A stretch of DNA of 45,027 nucleotides, taken from a virus. Made by a program: the position numbers and the translations under genes. How positions within the stretch are numbered: the stretch's first letter is position 1; each line of letters opens with the position of its first letter. The stretch lies in the IMG/VR virus record IMGVR_UViG_3300019776_000617, positions 1-45,027 of that record. One strand, written 5' to 3'. The notes below the pieces were generated by a model. It had not been told where the DNA came from and made no database searches. It saw only the letters and a program-made list of their open reading frames with translations. Shown piece by piece: positions 12,001 through 17,961 of the stretch.

Positions 12001-12356
12001 ATCCGAAATTCTGCCGCTTCCTGCTTTTGCTTTTGCTGAAGCTCGACTTGCTTGTCGCGTTCAAGACGAGACCTTTGCTCATCTGTCAAAGCACTCAAGA
12101 GATTCCCCTGAGAATCAAGATACGAGTATGCATCAGCATCCTCAGCTTTCATCTGATCCATCAGCGCGGAATTACTCTGACGCTGCTGCTGATCTTGGTA
12201 TGTATTTGCAGCGGTCAAGGCAGATCTCTGGTCTCTTTGATCCTCCTCAAAAATACTGCGAACCATGCGGCGTTGTCTTTCGATTCCGCTGGAAATGGAT
12301 TCGGTTAATTGTTCTCTGCTACTGGCTGATGCGTCTTGAAATGCTGGTTCTGACAT
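1..12356 (-). CDS. Giant multi-domain polyvalent phage protein (partial, C-terminus beyond window)
   Basis: One frame stays open from ATG 12356 to the left edge, at least 4118 codons; I checked the frame at seven points. Residues 99-150 are a charged coiled coil. Glycine/alanine-rich hydrophobic stretches lie near 695-714, 756-776, 801-819, 856-875 and 960-978, as in ejected internal virion proteins. An Ala/Pro/Thr/Gln linker follows near 1165-1207. Then come a zincin with HEFTH at 1869-1873 and a following EAMAEG glutamate near 1920; a GNAT-like module about 2160-2260; a module with VVHDYFGH (about 2562-2569), GEENAW and TETRGQNSW; a degenerate zincin with EEMIH at 2731-2735; a module with LAVFSPQKDW near 3290; a Gly-rich linker near 3700; and a second full zincin, HEFWH at 3903-3907. 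Such mosaics match the 'polyvalent proteins' of phages and conjugative elements, thought to enter the host with the DNA. Virion location and counter-defence role are inferred. Confidence 0.9.
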   Translation of the reverse strand, partial: MSEPAFQDASASSREQLTESISSGIERQRRMVRSIFEEDQRDQRSALTAANTYQDQQQRQSNSALMDQMKAEDADAYSYLDSQGNLLSALTDEQRSRLERDKQVELQQKQKQEAAEFRMRDLEREMKSLDDLKLKDSDREEQAKKLEQKRQGLSMYEQDIRDGRAKYDDVRETMDALRKEADSYSAAIARDDEYRNQYNLLEEEKRKQEDIKANKPEDINTVVPTDPDERKAYIESYNTRVTRLNNAQKLINENSKAQQDLYQQEVAELNKQYQARLGLGLSPSGIEEQKRLYGEKIAEANKKFLQNRFEYDQNIKRIADEGREINILAPYVGNAITAHNTWIDEENKLAEQRREEGIKAMLDANTQNMADISMVSKEAAAILKANDDIFRNPLPPEATKEQIEQRAKQVYDNEKAAQNLYQQEVEKQQKVNAEIASVLENAHTKEYFQELAKKGYKYEKSSDNAGASKFLMPTGRSASNMKPLPDTESVLQNLWNPIVNAASNLEETKDTEIKRLARTISGKTHQSNATISALQLRYTDEQIQTALNEIMLENKEWEDGEKSRTLWGGNVFINPSLNIVDRDIYRGAVESSTAPQYMKQYLLSDEGMNKMREGYALQRIADNELYLMSGGPLAQEARNIPSFSVWQKQYYQGKTDQTSLPDQFEQYQKHYGPGNRSGLVNVIDTLNRPQQALNYGGAKAAGAIAGIATLAEIPGALSVAENLQKYQDANKSMRANAMGGKIPYLTPVADTILEEAPSLALTLAPGVGAAGATSSVLQQAVKYGGAAVAKTAAKYATVATRAGGLLGSAVGGGMQSAGLSWHQYYQEAYQAKKKELGRDLTEEEKNELVASDDVRGKAMVAGVITTGIMLAFGASGATIESAALRSLSGKPIANYTIRDLVRSFGGKYTAKEILSRTWKAIGSVAKPALGEYGEEFSDEFLQTVTLNENASIQDALAAGLEAGKAGLILGGAFASVASASQTGIKSVDATNVESVMNALRESTGTNYQQAEVESGLQLVNYQPGRGAVDSNVAIDRLQVAIDTNNDLNKRFNAAQTNLEQATVAGDKAGIQNAKQQIQDINQARAIIKIANGYQLADLTRSEQTAFKANLLDGSAAYTQDANGNIIISDSAISMVARLSPSAASKLIGLSEAGRMEQIKQQEAAAAAAGTTAQAPATTTQAPVATTTQATAATTQAPVATQAPANATAPQPFTRKGGEGFATEKGAKAALTRAKLNPANYDIIPNPAGTGFIAMPKAQAATAQAGTAPAGGNITFRTNVRTATGAMRPIAVEAKNAQEAQQLIMSQLQAGETLPADLTQQLQSTEASAQAPATNTQFQGAGNVSPNVNVSGIEQAVGSMFTSVQEATPDQVATMSGDYAIDANGGLVLRPGLSHKKQRKAVIDSLTERASQKSLTEQEAGVLYRSLPPDLRLLVKKQAKKKLGTDITDNQVAQYMVANLLKDKVLSSSLAKALRGGDRKLISSALKFLRKFVNNIRTLMQGADRTAQEELQQVEKYALALLKEATSAEALLKLGIVLPETRIDTTEKATLPANIIPMRGGFKVILPTQVKNSKGQIENEFVTVKTVQEALQINATKYKKRFAYEARQASARAVIAGKKTREDVDAEITAIDRLVSVVSNRLGINSDSMYAMVRTSFIGAKENAIANALATSLDQADTQGVNVANKSLIVETIAKLNRAGEELLSRNSIPEAAKKSLLANKAATAFTELVANGDATALAAARAMNGKINFLNAFGNEASKEIVVQLNDLLAQKVKITEQIGQIEIEAKSAGQQSLNAEQATARTQARTELKNVDSKIDDLLYEVNKQYRIQLDQESKFSGYNVPLVDKIGNIVASSIGLNDQSTASTMMHEFTHVLQSLQDPNTGKPILEVALGEAGVAAMKKWISKNYPNAAEGSYEYNEAMAEGMEAYLKQGGLIVDADPAVSKAFAQLAASIGRVHASAKKMPGYNIDRDAIALFDQLFTIAPVMDASVQARNGAIYQMQEKIIKNTQVLAGYIVPPSMGGNAQVGFSNKKAAEQLAQKMSNNAVAFEHQGKYYAGRPYPRNTNARLDNNNAALQSNRNEQANNIRFQQAPSDTQGIDQDAKSKIRRGEFPISPALAKWHRPSTDTTEQGDIRKPGKSEIEYSKALLAAKAAHRKGGAVSPVSPEDMLDTEMYMLADGRGGVAIDRDGNLFAVFKHPDSKEDMRALLEALGTHHPYLSTLDCYDTGGYLPTLYHRTMGFVPVSKVAFNAEFAPDGYNADELGTPDVLLMARMRGEQLRNNAYDNYQDIQNSVPTLETWEEAWAYRANALKGIDGVQNFIVDNNMSVYENALDAARSYEAQIRFQRNAQGSQANSLSTGDTSTRAETGGLQVGRGMAGSKGWIPSEDSPYIPTEKPKLKGLPSKVKVNDQLIEFGPFETARKAAEDYMKSAGLPYNPPTTYAKVDEERAARVADAYDELKHDPQNPEVKAAYQAMIDETLAQYEALKKTGIKILPMMNPSDYYGNPREAILDVVKNNRMYFFRTDDGFGSSELDVSDNPLLAETGEVINGHKMLVNDVFRVVHDYFGHIKEGVGFRADGEENAWRSHSSMYSPLARRAMTSETRGQNSWVNFGPHAEHNRTASQEDTIYADQKVGLLPEWVMYDGASDSPSQVQFQSQSAKSLGTSNNFKQYFDGKFRKAFRYIGVDVATLPTGYTAKLEIDSQQGAQVKFNTNDMSSYSIEEVDAIIREEMIHAASWSVITENESKPYAKYQAYVDYHQQLYDMMSPAEIAAVKKVYNGAESKYAIAAEFKRISIQNMLYGNITELTGKKPTSKAYQKIVSLLKDLISYFSAKLKGADQEQKRIFRETVDLVKDVERSFIKDKSGIQFQSNTKAFKDMVAKKMHQPKKSMKLTEAQENMEIRLLTPEYYSYVKPEAGKFTKLTDENSGYLSDEYSFMYSSKENTFGLHYDTDFDTWIATPLNNFGVPNISFGKPFGYGKGYIYNTYFELDSAEVVDVAAELNEYDPDNYTTRLLPNHPDYNAGSNVQLQSNLQDGESIEQDTKARVKPGKRVGSSNPTAKRSTGKGYDGEHNISLTRLREVNPLAYRKNALLLSEYSVLGDISNRSFRQVRSLLIEARNAEFEVDDARKVNNAARENVKKAIQARMLEAAKAKGIKKQLAPKAKAADVDNAIKSSPKGMSALVVAARKAQKDLDKALAKKKQKRDIADDKLAEIEKNIKAFTVNDAEVVYNAYVDATESNLLELINLMPGYVRTVAKLWYDGANIIANKFADAYGISREQAAAILAVFSPQKDWFQNVSLAERMMDTWVNKQDFVWTAEMSKRFIMRAGEPQPKMERADDGTMTEKTDPDLESEFNPEGFIYENNARPIGINPDGTRIWENFDKAQAIRNIAMAKAFNAKAEGKMSLRQMEGVEQAWFIRMYSEVYHSPNYAVVGPDGSFGDFAMNKKGDKKLPVGWGGYSVTIKAIEIMKSSPAEQQKIISDQLGTQHKVRSFYNNIVDPSSARNLDGVNRIYGDVTMDTHAIAALLWLPLSGASREVSQNFGSGNTKNDSTAGIKGTYAANAEAYIRAAEKFGLLPREVQSITWEAVRMLFPANFKSNSENVKATRKIWNDYSNGKITAKQAREQIWELSPAAKNSNNERRSLEEAKADAEGVGIPQWWKAVVQERGVYAESRASNDQILVSESGGTGGLGGRDGDGGLGTVYTGGDRSGLFSIPSGRGGIRGGGRRGGDGLESDPNVQFQGAARPETILQSGKRPPRTYTVTTSGDQVTVEQLQSEYDQASPEEKKSLLADILKFALERAEMLLAAKERKARPRITGKANLLVRIAREAAAGRIPARVSKEVIGFVNSISDYFLDDVAMSMTVKPVNSSYNFTENLIKMSFSQLNQQSETEQSKTYTHEFWHSLSRYLPQKEYNKMLADYREQVSEYVGNNPWYYAFVGRMKMTEEEYLDYAEFYPDKAAQYLIPTVDPKTGDKTYTINYSLDNYRYSMFDEWFAEEMMDLVRSKIDLESTKPKNVMQWMGRTLKSFENWMIRKLGLNPYEDFYNMVKDPSLRLANLRPNTRLLPAGRKYRPNRTQQIGNQTVTVPLYGKELMDNVDIYRPFAPDPLQLYNVQ

Positions 12357-12379
12357 CTTTTATTACAGTGTGTGTTATA

Positions 12380-13666
12380 TTACTTAGATTTTTTTAATGC
12401 TTTTTTTACAGGTAATTCACCTCGGCGCGACATCCCTGCTCGTAAGGCTTTTTGCAGTTCTCTATCTGTGTTATACATTTGCACTGGAGGAGCTGCTTGT
12501 CGCTTAGTATATCCACGTTCTTCCGCTGCTACACGACCCATTGTGCGTGCATTATTGTTAATTTCAGCAACTTGTCCCGGCTGCATTCCTTTTGTTCCTG
12601 CGAATTTATTTTCGTATTCTTGAGCTGCCATTTCTGCTTTTGCTCTAGACGATGACCAATAGCCGCCAGTCATTGTAGCTGGATTCTCTCTTTCTTTTTT
12701 CCTTTCCGCTTCTACAGTTTTTACATTTTTTTCATATTGTCTGTATGCTTTGTCTGCCTCTCCTCCTGTTTGCACAATTCTGGAGCTGCGCATGTCAGGA
12801 TTTTTTTTGAGTTCGTCTGCGGTTGCTTTTTTTGTTTCAGTTTGCAACGCGACTTTTTCACGCAGCGATTCCAAGTTTCCTCCAGCACCTACGTAGCCAG
12901 CCTGATAACCTTTGTCTTTCTGAGCCATTTGCTGGAACGTCTTTGATTTTACGATGTTCTCATCGGTCTTGCGTGCAGCGGACTGATTTAGAGCAGTCAT
13001 CTCTGGTCCTTTTCTCCAAATTTTTCCTGTATTTTCGTTTGATCCTGCTACTGCCCCTTTGTAGCCGACAAGAGTGTATCCTTTTTTACTCATGTCTTCA
13101 TCGGTGACAATTCTATCTGGCTGCTTTACAGGAGCTTTTGCAGGCTTTGGCTTAACAATAACAGGTTTTATATCAGTCGCAGGAGTTTCTGTTTTTGCGG
13201 CTTCAGGTGCTGGTGTAGATGCGGCTACTGGCGTTGGCTTTGGCGATTTTGGCTCATAAGCAGTGACCCTGTCTCCGACAACTTTCAATTGCGATCCTGA
13301 CGAGCTTGCGTTTGTTGCAACGCTAGGCTTTTCAGATAAAAAAGATGATGATTTGTTTACGAAAGGAGATGGATTTGTTGTAACACCAGTCCCGTATGTT
13401 TCCTTGTCAGTTCTTTCTTTTGGCAGATAGCTTTTACTGTTGTCCACTCCAAGACGCGACGAGATGCCGCCAGATTCAGCAGGCTTAGTAACTGGTATTT
13501 GTGGCTTTGGTTGCACTGCAACAGATTCAATCTTGTTGTCCTTGACTTTAAGTTGATACTTATCCGTGCTTGGAACTAAAGCTACGTTGTTTGATTCAAC
13601 GACTCCTTTTGTTAATTCTCCCTTGCCTTGCAATGCGGTTGGTTTTTTCTTGTCTTGTTCAGCCAT
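12380..13666 (-). CDS. Low-complexity probable virion-associated protein, 428 aa
   Basis: I do not recognise a family. The first half is rich in Lys, Pro, Ser, Thr and Val with many VKPKP-like and PAPE-like stretches and should be disordered. The C-terminal third is charged and helical and ends in a basic tail (KKALKKSK). There is no signal peptide or membrane segment. The gene sits 23 bases upstream of the giant minus-strand gene and 32 bases downstream of another low-complexity gene, in the same direction, so the three are probably cotranscribed and may be packaged together; that is inference. The ATG at 13666 has no Shine-Dalgarno, only an A/T-rich leader. Confidence 0.75.
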   Translation of the reverse strand: MAEQDKKKPTALQGKGELTKGVVESNNVALVPSTDKYQLKVKDNKIESVAVQPKPQIPVTKPAESGGISSRLGVDNSKSYLPKERTDKETYGTGVTTNPSPFVNKSSSFLSEKPSVATNASSSGSQLKVVGDRVTAYEPKSPKPTPVAASTPAPEAAKTETPATDIKPVIVKPKPAKAPVKQPDRIVTDEDMSKKGYTLVGYKGAVAGSNENTGKIWRKGPEMTALNQSAARKTDENIVKSKTFQQMAQKDKGYQAGYVGAGGNLESLREKVALQTETKKATADELKKNPDMRSSRIVQTGGEADKAYRQYEKNVKTVEAERKKERENPATMTGGYWSSSRAKAEMAAQEYENKFAGTKGMQPGQVAEINNNARTMGRVAAEERGYTKRQAAPPVQMYNTDRELQKALRAGMSRRGELPVKKALKKSK

Positions 13667-13698
13667 AATCTTAATTGTTTTTCGTTTATTGCGAATAT

Positions 13699-14640
13699 TT
13701 AAGCCATCCGCTTTGCTAAGTTTTGTTGTCTGAGTTTTTCTGTATTGCCAGTCTGGGATGCGCCAGAACCACTTCTATTACCAAACGATGGCTGGCTCAT
13801 GCTATTCGCTGCGAGTCCCATCGGATTCATTACTGGTGCTTGCGAAACCTTTCCTTCTTCCATTGGAGAAGATGTTGCCGATGGTTGCGGTGTCTTTTTT
13901 GCTTCGGATGGATTCAGAACTGGTGCTACTGGAACGGTTGGGGTAGTAGCTGCTGCTGCTCCAGCCGCCGCAGGGGATGCGCTGGTAGTTGTAGTCGCAG
14001 GCGAGGTAGTAGACCCGGTAGTAGGTGTAGCAGACCCGGTAGCTGGAGTAGTAGTAGGAGCTTTAGCTGTATCTGTCGCTCCTGTTCCTGTTGCAGGAGC
14101 TGATGGTCCTACAATCGGAGTTCCCTTTGCTGCTTTATCTGCTGCCTCTTTCGCCTCTTGCTCTTTTAACTTTCTTGCGTCCTCTGCTGTTTGAGCATCT
14201 CGTTGTTCTTTTTCAATTTTGAGACGCTCCCTCATTGCAATCTTTTCTCTTTCCAGTGCTTTTTGGAACGATTGCTCTTCTGCTGCTGCGGCAGCGGCGC
14301 GATCAGCGGAATTGACAGGTCGATACCTGTCACGCTCTTGATCGCTCATGCGAGAGAATGTATTGTTGCCAATTATATCACCTTGTCCCTCGGTCATTCC
14401 TTTGTAAGGACCACTGATGTATCGCATCTCGCCTTTACGGTCAGACTTCAGTGTGCCTCTTGCTCCTCGGTGCAACGTCATGAACCTCTCGTATCCATCG
14501 TTTGATCCTGATCCACCAAATGGATTTTGCACTGGTGATCCTCCTGCTGGATTGGTGTCGCGACTATCTGCGTTATCCAAGTTATCCGGGTTGCGCCTTC
14601 TCGCAGGCATGTAGCTATCGAGTGTCTCTGGTTCAGCCAT
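13699..14640 (-). CDS. Low-complexity coiled-coil and Ala/Thr/Pro-rich protein, 313 aa
   Basis: The start at 14640 (MAEPETLDSY) is preferred over an in-frame upstream ATG at 14733, because that extension would cross the divergent intergenic region and overlap the plus-strand gene at 14714. Residues about 105-170 form a highly charged Ala/Glu/Lys/Arg coiled coil. It is followed by a long Ala/Thr/Pro/Ser linker (TTTPATGSATPTT-like) and a Ser/Asn/Gly-rich end. No catalytic motif is seen. It is the first gene of the leftward block and probably encodes a structural or ejected protein accompanying the giant protein; this comes from context only. Confidence 0.75.
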   Translation of the reverse strand: MAEPETLDSYMPARRRNPDNLDNADSRDTNPAGGSPVQNPFGGSGSNDGYERFMTLHRGARGTLKSDRKGEMRYISGPYKGMTEGQGDIIGNNTFSRMSDQERDRYRPVNSADRAAAAAAEEQSFQKALEREKIAMRERLKIEKEQRDAQTAEDARKLKEQEAKEAADKAAKGTPIVGPSAPATGTGATDTAKAPTTTPATGSATPTTGSTTSPATTTTSASPAAAGAAAATTPTVPVAPVLNPSEAKKTPQPSATSSPMEEGKVSQAPVMNPMGLAANSMSQPSFGNRSGSGASQTGNTEKLRQQNLAKRMA

Positions 14641-14713
14641 AGTCGTAAGTGTTAATTTGTTGCAACGAAAACTGTGCTTGCAATTAATTAACACCAAATA
14701 TAGGATCTTTGCA
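14641..14713. promoter_or_regulatory. Divergent control region with paired TTGCAA and GTTAATT repeats
   Basis: These 73 bases separate the leftward virion block from the rightward operon, so both promoters must lie here or within coding DNA. It holds TTGCAAC at 14660-14666 and TTGCAA at 14678-14683. An inverted pair, GTTAATT 14651-14657 and AATTAAC 14686-14692, flanks them. TTGCAA 14678 and TATAGG 14699 could be rightward -35/-10 elements, but the spacer is 15. I see the repeats; promoter and operator roles are inferred. Confidence 0.4.
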
Positions 14714-15391
14714 ATGAAGAATTTGCCTACCAAATCACTTAATTTGCCTGCTGCTCAAGACTTTACGAATATGCAATCGGTCGATGAGATCGATGACCGC
14801 ACTACAAAAGTAACAACTTCTGATATTGCAAAAGAGGATGTTGCAAGCGCAGTCCGTGACGGCAGGTTAAGTATACGATCCGCAGACCTTGCGCCTAGGG
14901 TTATCGAAGAACTTGCGAAAAAGTTTAGCCCTGACATTATCGTGAACAAGATCGCCGAGTGTTTGGAGGCTACTAAAACAATGGCAGTTGGCGGAAGACC
15001 ATACGATACTCCGGATTACAAGACCCGACTTGATGCACTCAAGCTTGTAATGCAGTATCAGGTCGGCATGCCTGTGGCGCGGAGCGAAGTCGTCACACAC
15101 AACGTTGATACGATGCAGACTCTCGAAAGCAAGATGCAGAATTCACCAGCGTTGCGACGAGCCGTTGGTCGGATGCTCGACAAGGCAAAGGCTGATGATG
15201 GCGAGGTGATTGATGTTTCTACGGATTCCAGACCACTGTCAGAAAGCGAAATGATCGAGGCTGAAAAAGTGCTGCAAGATTCTCCCCCTCCGGAGGAAAC
15301 ACCTGTTCAGACCGAGGTCCGCACCAGAAATATGTCCGAATTCCTGAAAGCAAGAGGTAAAATGGACATCAACGAGAAGTATTCACGATAA
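14714..15391 (+). CDS. Possible terminase small subunit-like protein, 225 aa
   Basis: The start at 14714 (MKNLPTKSLN) is chosen; an in-frame ATG at 14657 would add 19 residues across the divergent control region. The middle holds a helical block with EECL-like and DYKTRLDALKLVM motifs and a VGMPVARSE turn, resembling phage small terminase or related DNA-recognition proteins that bind the packaging site. I cannot confirm that family by eye. The C-terminus is acidic and Pro/Glu-rich and then basic, so probably flexible. The large terminase subunit lies about 22 kb away on the other strand, which weakens the assignment. It is first in the operon that runs to 17961. Confidence 0.4.
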   Translation: MKNLPTKSLNLPAAQDFTNMQSVDEIDDRTTKVTTSDIAKEDVASAVRDGRLSIRSADLAPRVIEELAKKFSPDIIVNKIAECLEATKTMAVGGRPYDTPDYKTRLDALKLVMQYQVGMPVARSEVVTHNVDTMQTLESKMQNSPALRRAVGRMLDKAKADDGEVIDVSTDSRPLSESEMIEAEKVLQDSPPPEETPVQTEVRTRNMSEFLKARGKMDINEKYSR

Positions 15392-15397
15392 GATTCG

Positions 15398-15604
15398 ATG
15401 AGTTCCGACACATCATACCGCGATCTCATTGCTCCAGTTCTTTTGAGCGGTGAGTGGGTATGCATTGGTCACGAGTCAGAGATCAAGCTGGAAGGCGACA
15501 AGCTTCTACATCGACTCGATGACGAGATCATCGTGCGCGATCCGTCATGGCTTGTGGATGATTTATCCCTTTTGAATTGGATATTGTCGCAAAAAAGTGA
15601 TTGA
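15398..15604 (+). CDS. Small acidic hypothetical protein, 68 aa
   Basis: A 68-residue acidic protein (MSSDTSYRDL...) starts 6 bases after the preceding stop and ends where a palindromic control element begins. It has a hydrophobic core pattern (LLSGEWVCIG, WLVDDLSLLNWIL) suggesting a small folded domain, and no known motif. I do not recognise it. Its tight spacing and same-strand context support it as real. Confidence 0.5.
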   Translation: MSSDTSYRDLIAPVLLSGEWVCIGHESEIKLEGDKLLHRLDDEIIVRDPSWLVDDLSLLNWILSQKSD

Positions 15605-15628
15605 CCATAGTGTCAGCTATGGTAAACT
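15601..15628 (+). promoter_or_regulatory. Candidate promoter overlapping a 7-bp palindrome before the XRE gene
   Basis: ACCATAG (15604-15610) and CTATGGT (15617-15623) form a perfect inverted repeat with a 6-base spacer. TTGACC (15601-15606) and TAAACT (15623-15628) are 16 bases apart, close to sigma-70-type spacing, and overlap both arms. This is the layout of an autoregulatory operator. The symmetry is seen directly; promoter activity and binding are inferred. Confidence 0.4.
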
Positions 15629-15641
15629 TACACCACAGCAA

Positions 15642-16004
15642 ATGAAGAAGACACACCAGAAGAGCTTGCAGACAAACTTCGACACCGCTGATGAAGCCTT
15701 GGATTCTTTGCCAAAGTGGATCAGTGGCTCCGATGAGAACCTAGTCGTCACAGTTGATCGTTACGCGATCAACTGGGCGGCTGTGGGCAAAGAAGTCAGG
15801 AACAAGCGGCTTGCTACTGGAATGTCGCTGCGTTGTGCGGCGAGGTGGATGAGCATATCCGCTGCATACCTCAGCGAACTTGAGAGAGGCACGATGCCTT
15901 GGTCAGCTTCTCGGCTCAACGATATGGAAAATGTCATCGATATGGCTAGCCGGATGCCAAAGAAATCAAGCAAAATCACACAAACCAACAACACAAATGA
16001 CTAA
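15642..16004 (+). CDS. XRE/Cro-like helix-turn-helix regulator, 120 aa
   Basis: The start ATG 15642 (MKKTHQKSLQ) follows the palindrome; a GTG at 15597 would add 15 residues and overlap the previous gene and the operator, so the shorter form is preferred. Residues about 45-90 carry an XRE-type helix-turn-helix: VGKEVRNKRL, then SLRCAARWMSIS as helices 2-3, then AAYLSELERGT, the usual LSxxERG signature. The C-terminus is basic and short, with no peptidase or sensor domain. It probably represses its own promoter at 15601-15628. It overlaps the next gene by 8 bases. Confidence 0.75.
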   Translation: MKKTHQKSLQTNFDTADEALDSLPKWISGSDENLVVTVDRYAINWAAVGKEVRNKRLATGMSLRCAARWMSISAAYLSELERGTMPWSASRLNDMENVIDMASRMPKKSSKITQTNNTND

Positions 16005-16479
16005 TAATCAGCAGGAAACAGTAGACGAAATCATCGAAGATGCTATCCCCGAAACCAAGGAGGAGATGCGAGAATTATTGGTCAAGCTCAGTAAAGAGCT
16101 GATCGACACAGTGCAAAAGCTGAAGATCGTTGAGAGTGAACTCAAAACAGCAGTGAAGCGAAAGAAGGCGAAGTATGATCCCCGGCTCAAGAAAGTTGCA
16201 ATGGTCATGTATAGCAAGCCAAAGAACGGTGGCAGGGTCCGCATGCATACGGTAGACGATGTCCACGGTAACCTTGCGCTGATCACCGTGAAGCGAATGC
16301 TCACAGACCCTGACAATGATTTCATCGGCGCATATCTTCTGATGCCAATGAAAGGCTATGACGATGCGTATAGCCGACTGAACGTAAACGCCGAGGCTGC
16401 TTGGCATTTGTTTGAGCGTTTGGACGCAGACCTCAAATCGCAAGATCCGAATAAGGAAGAAGATGAAGAAGCAAATTGA
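15997..16479 (+). CDS. Charged coiled-coil hypothetical protein, 160 aa
   Basis: The start at 15997 (MTNNQQETVDE) lies inside the last codons of the XRE gene in another frame, giving an 8-base overlap typical of coupling. Residues 1-60 form an acidic, Leu/Glu/Lys-rich helix (coiled coil), followed by a basic patch (AVKRKKAKYDPRLKK) and a more globular half. The tail is very acidic (KEEDEEAN). I recognise no family; the charge pattern would allow a nucleic-acid or partner-binding role, which is speculation. The next start lies within this tail. Confidence 0.65.
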   Translation: MTNNQQETVDEIIEDAIPETKEEMRELLVKLSKELIDTVQKLKIVESELKTAVKRKKAKYDPRLKKVAMVMYSKPKNGGRVRMHTVDDVHGNLALITVKRMLTDPDNDFIGAYLLMPMKGYDDAYSRLNVNAEAAWHLFERLDADLKSQDPNKEEDEEAN

Positions 16480-17617
16480 TCTGTCTCTGGACAAATCTCT
16501 ATTCAACAGCAAGCACGTTGACCTAGCCCTCAAGGCTTATAGGTCAATGGTCGCAAAGCGAATGGGCGATACTGGCACGTTGAAGACTCCTTATGGAATA
16601 TGGGTGAGTCACGACGATGGGTCTTACTCAATGCTGTCTACTCTTGACAATCGCTACGTTGATACCGAGCTGTCTTATCCGTTCCTGCCTATTCAGGACA
16701 AAGATGTAGTGTTTGAGCGGGTCCATGACGGCAAAGGAGTTACGGTCATGGAGTCGCTGCAATCACGAAAAGAGATGCGATGCAGGGCGAGGAAAACCCT
16801 ATTTCAGTTCATGACGAATCAGAGCATGGACGCTACTAACTACAATGATCCAATAGTTTACATTCCTGTCGTTGATATTCATTCATATCAGCGTGTTTAC
16901 GACAGGACGAAAAAATGCATCACAGGAAAGCTGGTCAATTGCGTAAACTCACAGTGGGAAGGTGGAAACTTTTTGATCAATGCTGATTTACACGGTGTCG
17001 CGTATAGCCAGAGGTGCGCCAATGGTCCTTCTGTATCGTCTGGAAATGTTGTAATTCCTGTCAGGTTGGACGATCTTATTGATGCTAATCTCAATCATTA
17101 CGATCGCTCAAGAAAAGGAACCTTGCCGGAAAAGAAATTCAAGTGCTTCATCAACCAGAAGACTCTTGCCATGCTTGAGGCTAACCATGTCAACAGGGAT
17201 CATCTATGGTCTAGGTTTTCCGTTCAGGGTTTGCTCGTCGGATTGCCTATTGTTACAAGGACTACGCCAAAACAACTGCGCGAAAGCAACTTGTTATCTC
17301 CCAGTGGCAATGACAGTTTTGACGTTGCAACTTCGATCTTCTACGCGATGTGGAGTCTTGGCTGCGCCAGCGACTTCATGATCAAGCTTGACCTTGCAAA
17401 CAAGAACACAAGCAAGCGTGGCTTGTATATGGAGTTCAGCTTCGGCGGCAAAAGAAGCGATCTTGTTGATATGACTTGGAGAAGTCCTGAGAATAGGGAC
17501 GGTGAGATCATGCTGTCTCAACCTGACAAGGAAACAGAGGTCATCGTTGATGATCTCGACGACATCCTGAAGATATTTGAGATGGCAGTAAAAGAAGGAA
17601 TGGGGGTGGCACAATGA
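16463..17617 (+). CDS. Hypothetical protein, 384 aa
   Basis: The start ATG 16463 (MKKQIDLSLDK) overlaps the previous gene by 17 bases. The protein is globular with mixed alpha/beta composition, several aromatic-rich segments (DPIVYIPVVDIHSYQRVYD, SQWEGGNFLINAD) and an acidic C-terminal helix. No Walker, nuclease or metal-binding motif is visible and I do not recognise the family. It overlaps the next gene by 4 bases (ATGA), so it belongs to the same transcript as the protein with the SSB-like tip. Confidence 0.65.
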   Translation: MKKQIDLSLDKSLFNSKHVDLALKAYRSMVAKRMGDTGTLKTPYGIWVSHDDGSYSMLSTLDNRYVDTELSYPFLPIQDKDVVFERVHDGKGVTVMESLQSRKEMRCRARKTLFQFMTNQSMDATNYNDPIVYIPVVDIHSYQRVYDRTKKCITGKLVNCVNSQWEGGNFLINADLHGVAYSQRCANGPSVSSGNVVIPVRLDDLIDANLNHYDRSRKGTLPEKKFKCFINQKTLAMLEANHVNRDHLWSRFSVQGLLVGLPIVTRTTPKQLRESNLLSPSGNDSFDVATSIFYAMWSLGCASDFMIKLDLANKNTSKRGLYMEFSFGGKRSDLVDMTWRSPENRDGEIMLSQPDKETEVIVDDLDDILKIFEMAVKEGMGVAQ

Positions 17618-17961
17618 GTTATCTTGAAGGAGACCTGACAGATCCGTTCATCATGCACGAATGTGCTTTTGATCATCCGATCAAGAAGTATAACGCAAAC
17701 GTGCAACTGCTGATCACGGTAAGCGAAGAGTTCAATGTCGTAGACTTGCTGTCAATTCACTGCGCTCCAAACCAAAACGTATTGCGAGAAAGCCGGATCA
17801 AGACGGCTAAGGCTTTGCATTCAGCTATTAGTAGCAGGCAAATATACGTTCGACAGCAACAGATCGATGACGATGTCAAGAAGTATGAGACACTGGTTAA
17901 TGCCGTGGCTCAAGGTAATCACATCATCTGTAGCTATGATGACGATGACTCTCCGTTCTGA
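17614..17961 (+). CDS. Small protein ending in an SSB-like acidic tip, 115 aa
   Basis: The body (MSYLEGDLTDPF...) shows no OB-fold I can recognise and has a helical C-terminal half. The last eight residues, YDDDDSPF, copy the bacterial SSB C-terminal tip (DDDIPF in E. coli), which docks on RecQ, PriA, RecO, exonuclease I and the polymerase chi subunit. A second, unrelated protein here (29914-30315) has the same kind of tail. It could bind ssDNA weakly or act as a decoy or recruiter of host SSB partners; both are inference. Its 3' end overlaps the convergent gene 17934-18155 by 28 bases. Confidence 0.7.
   Translation: MSYLEGDLTDPFIMHECAFDHPIKKYNANVQLLITVSEEFNVVDLLSIHCAPNQNVLRESRIKTAKALHSAISSRQIYVRQQQIDDDVKKYETLVNAVAQGNHIICSYDDDDSPF

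Noticed and set aside
13745-14194. Plus-strand Gly/Ala/Val-rich 149-residue frame
   Set aside because: It mirrors the Ala/Thr/Pro linker of the minus-strand gene 13699-14640.
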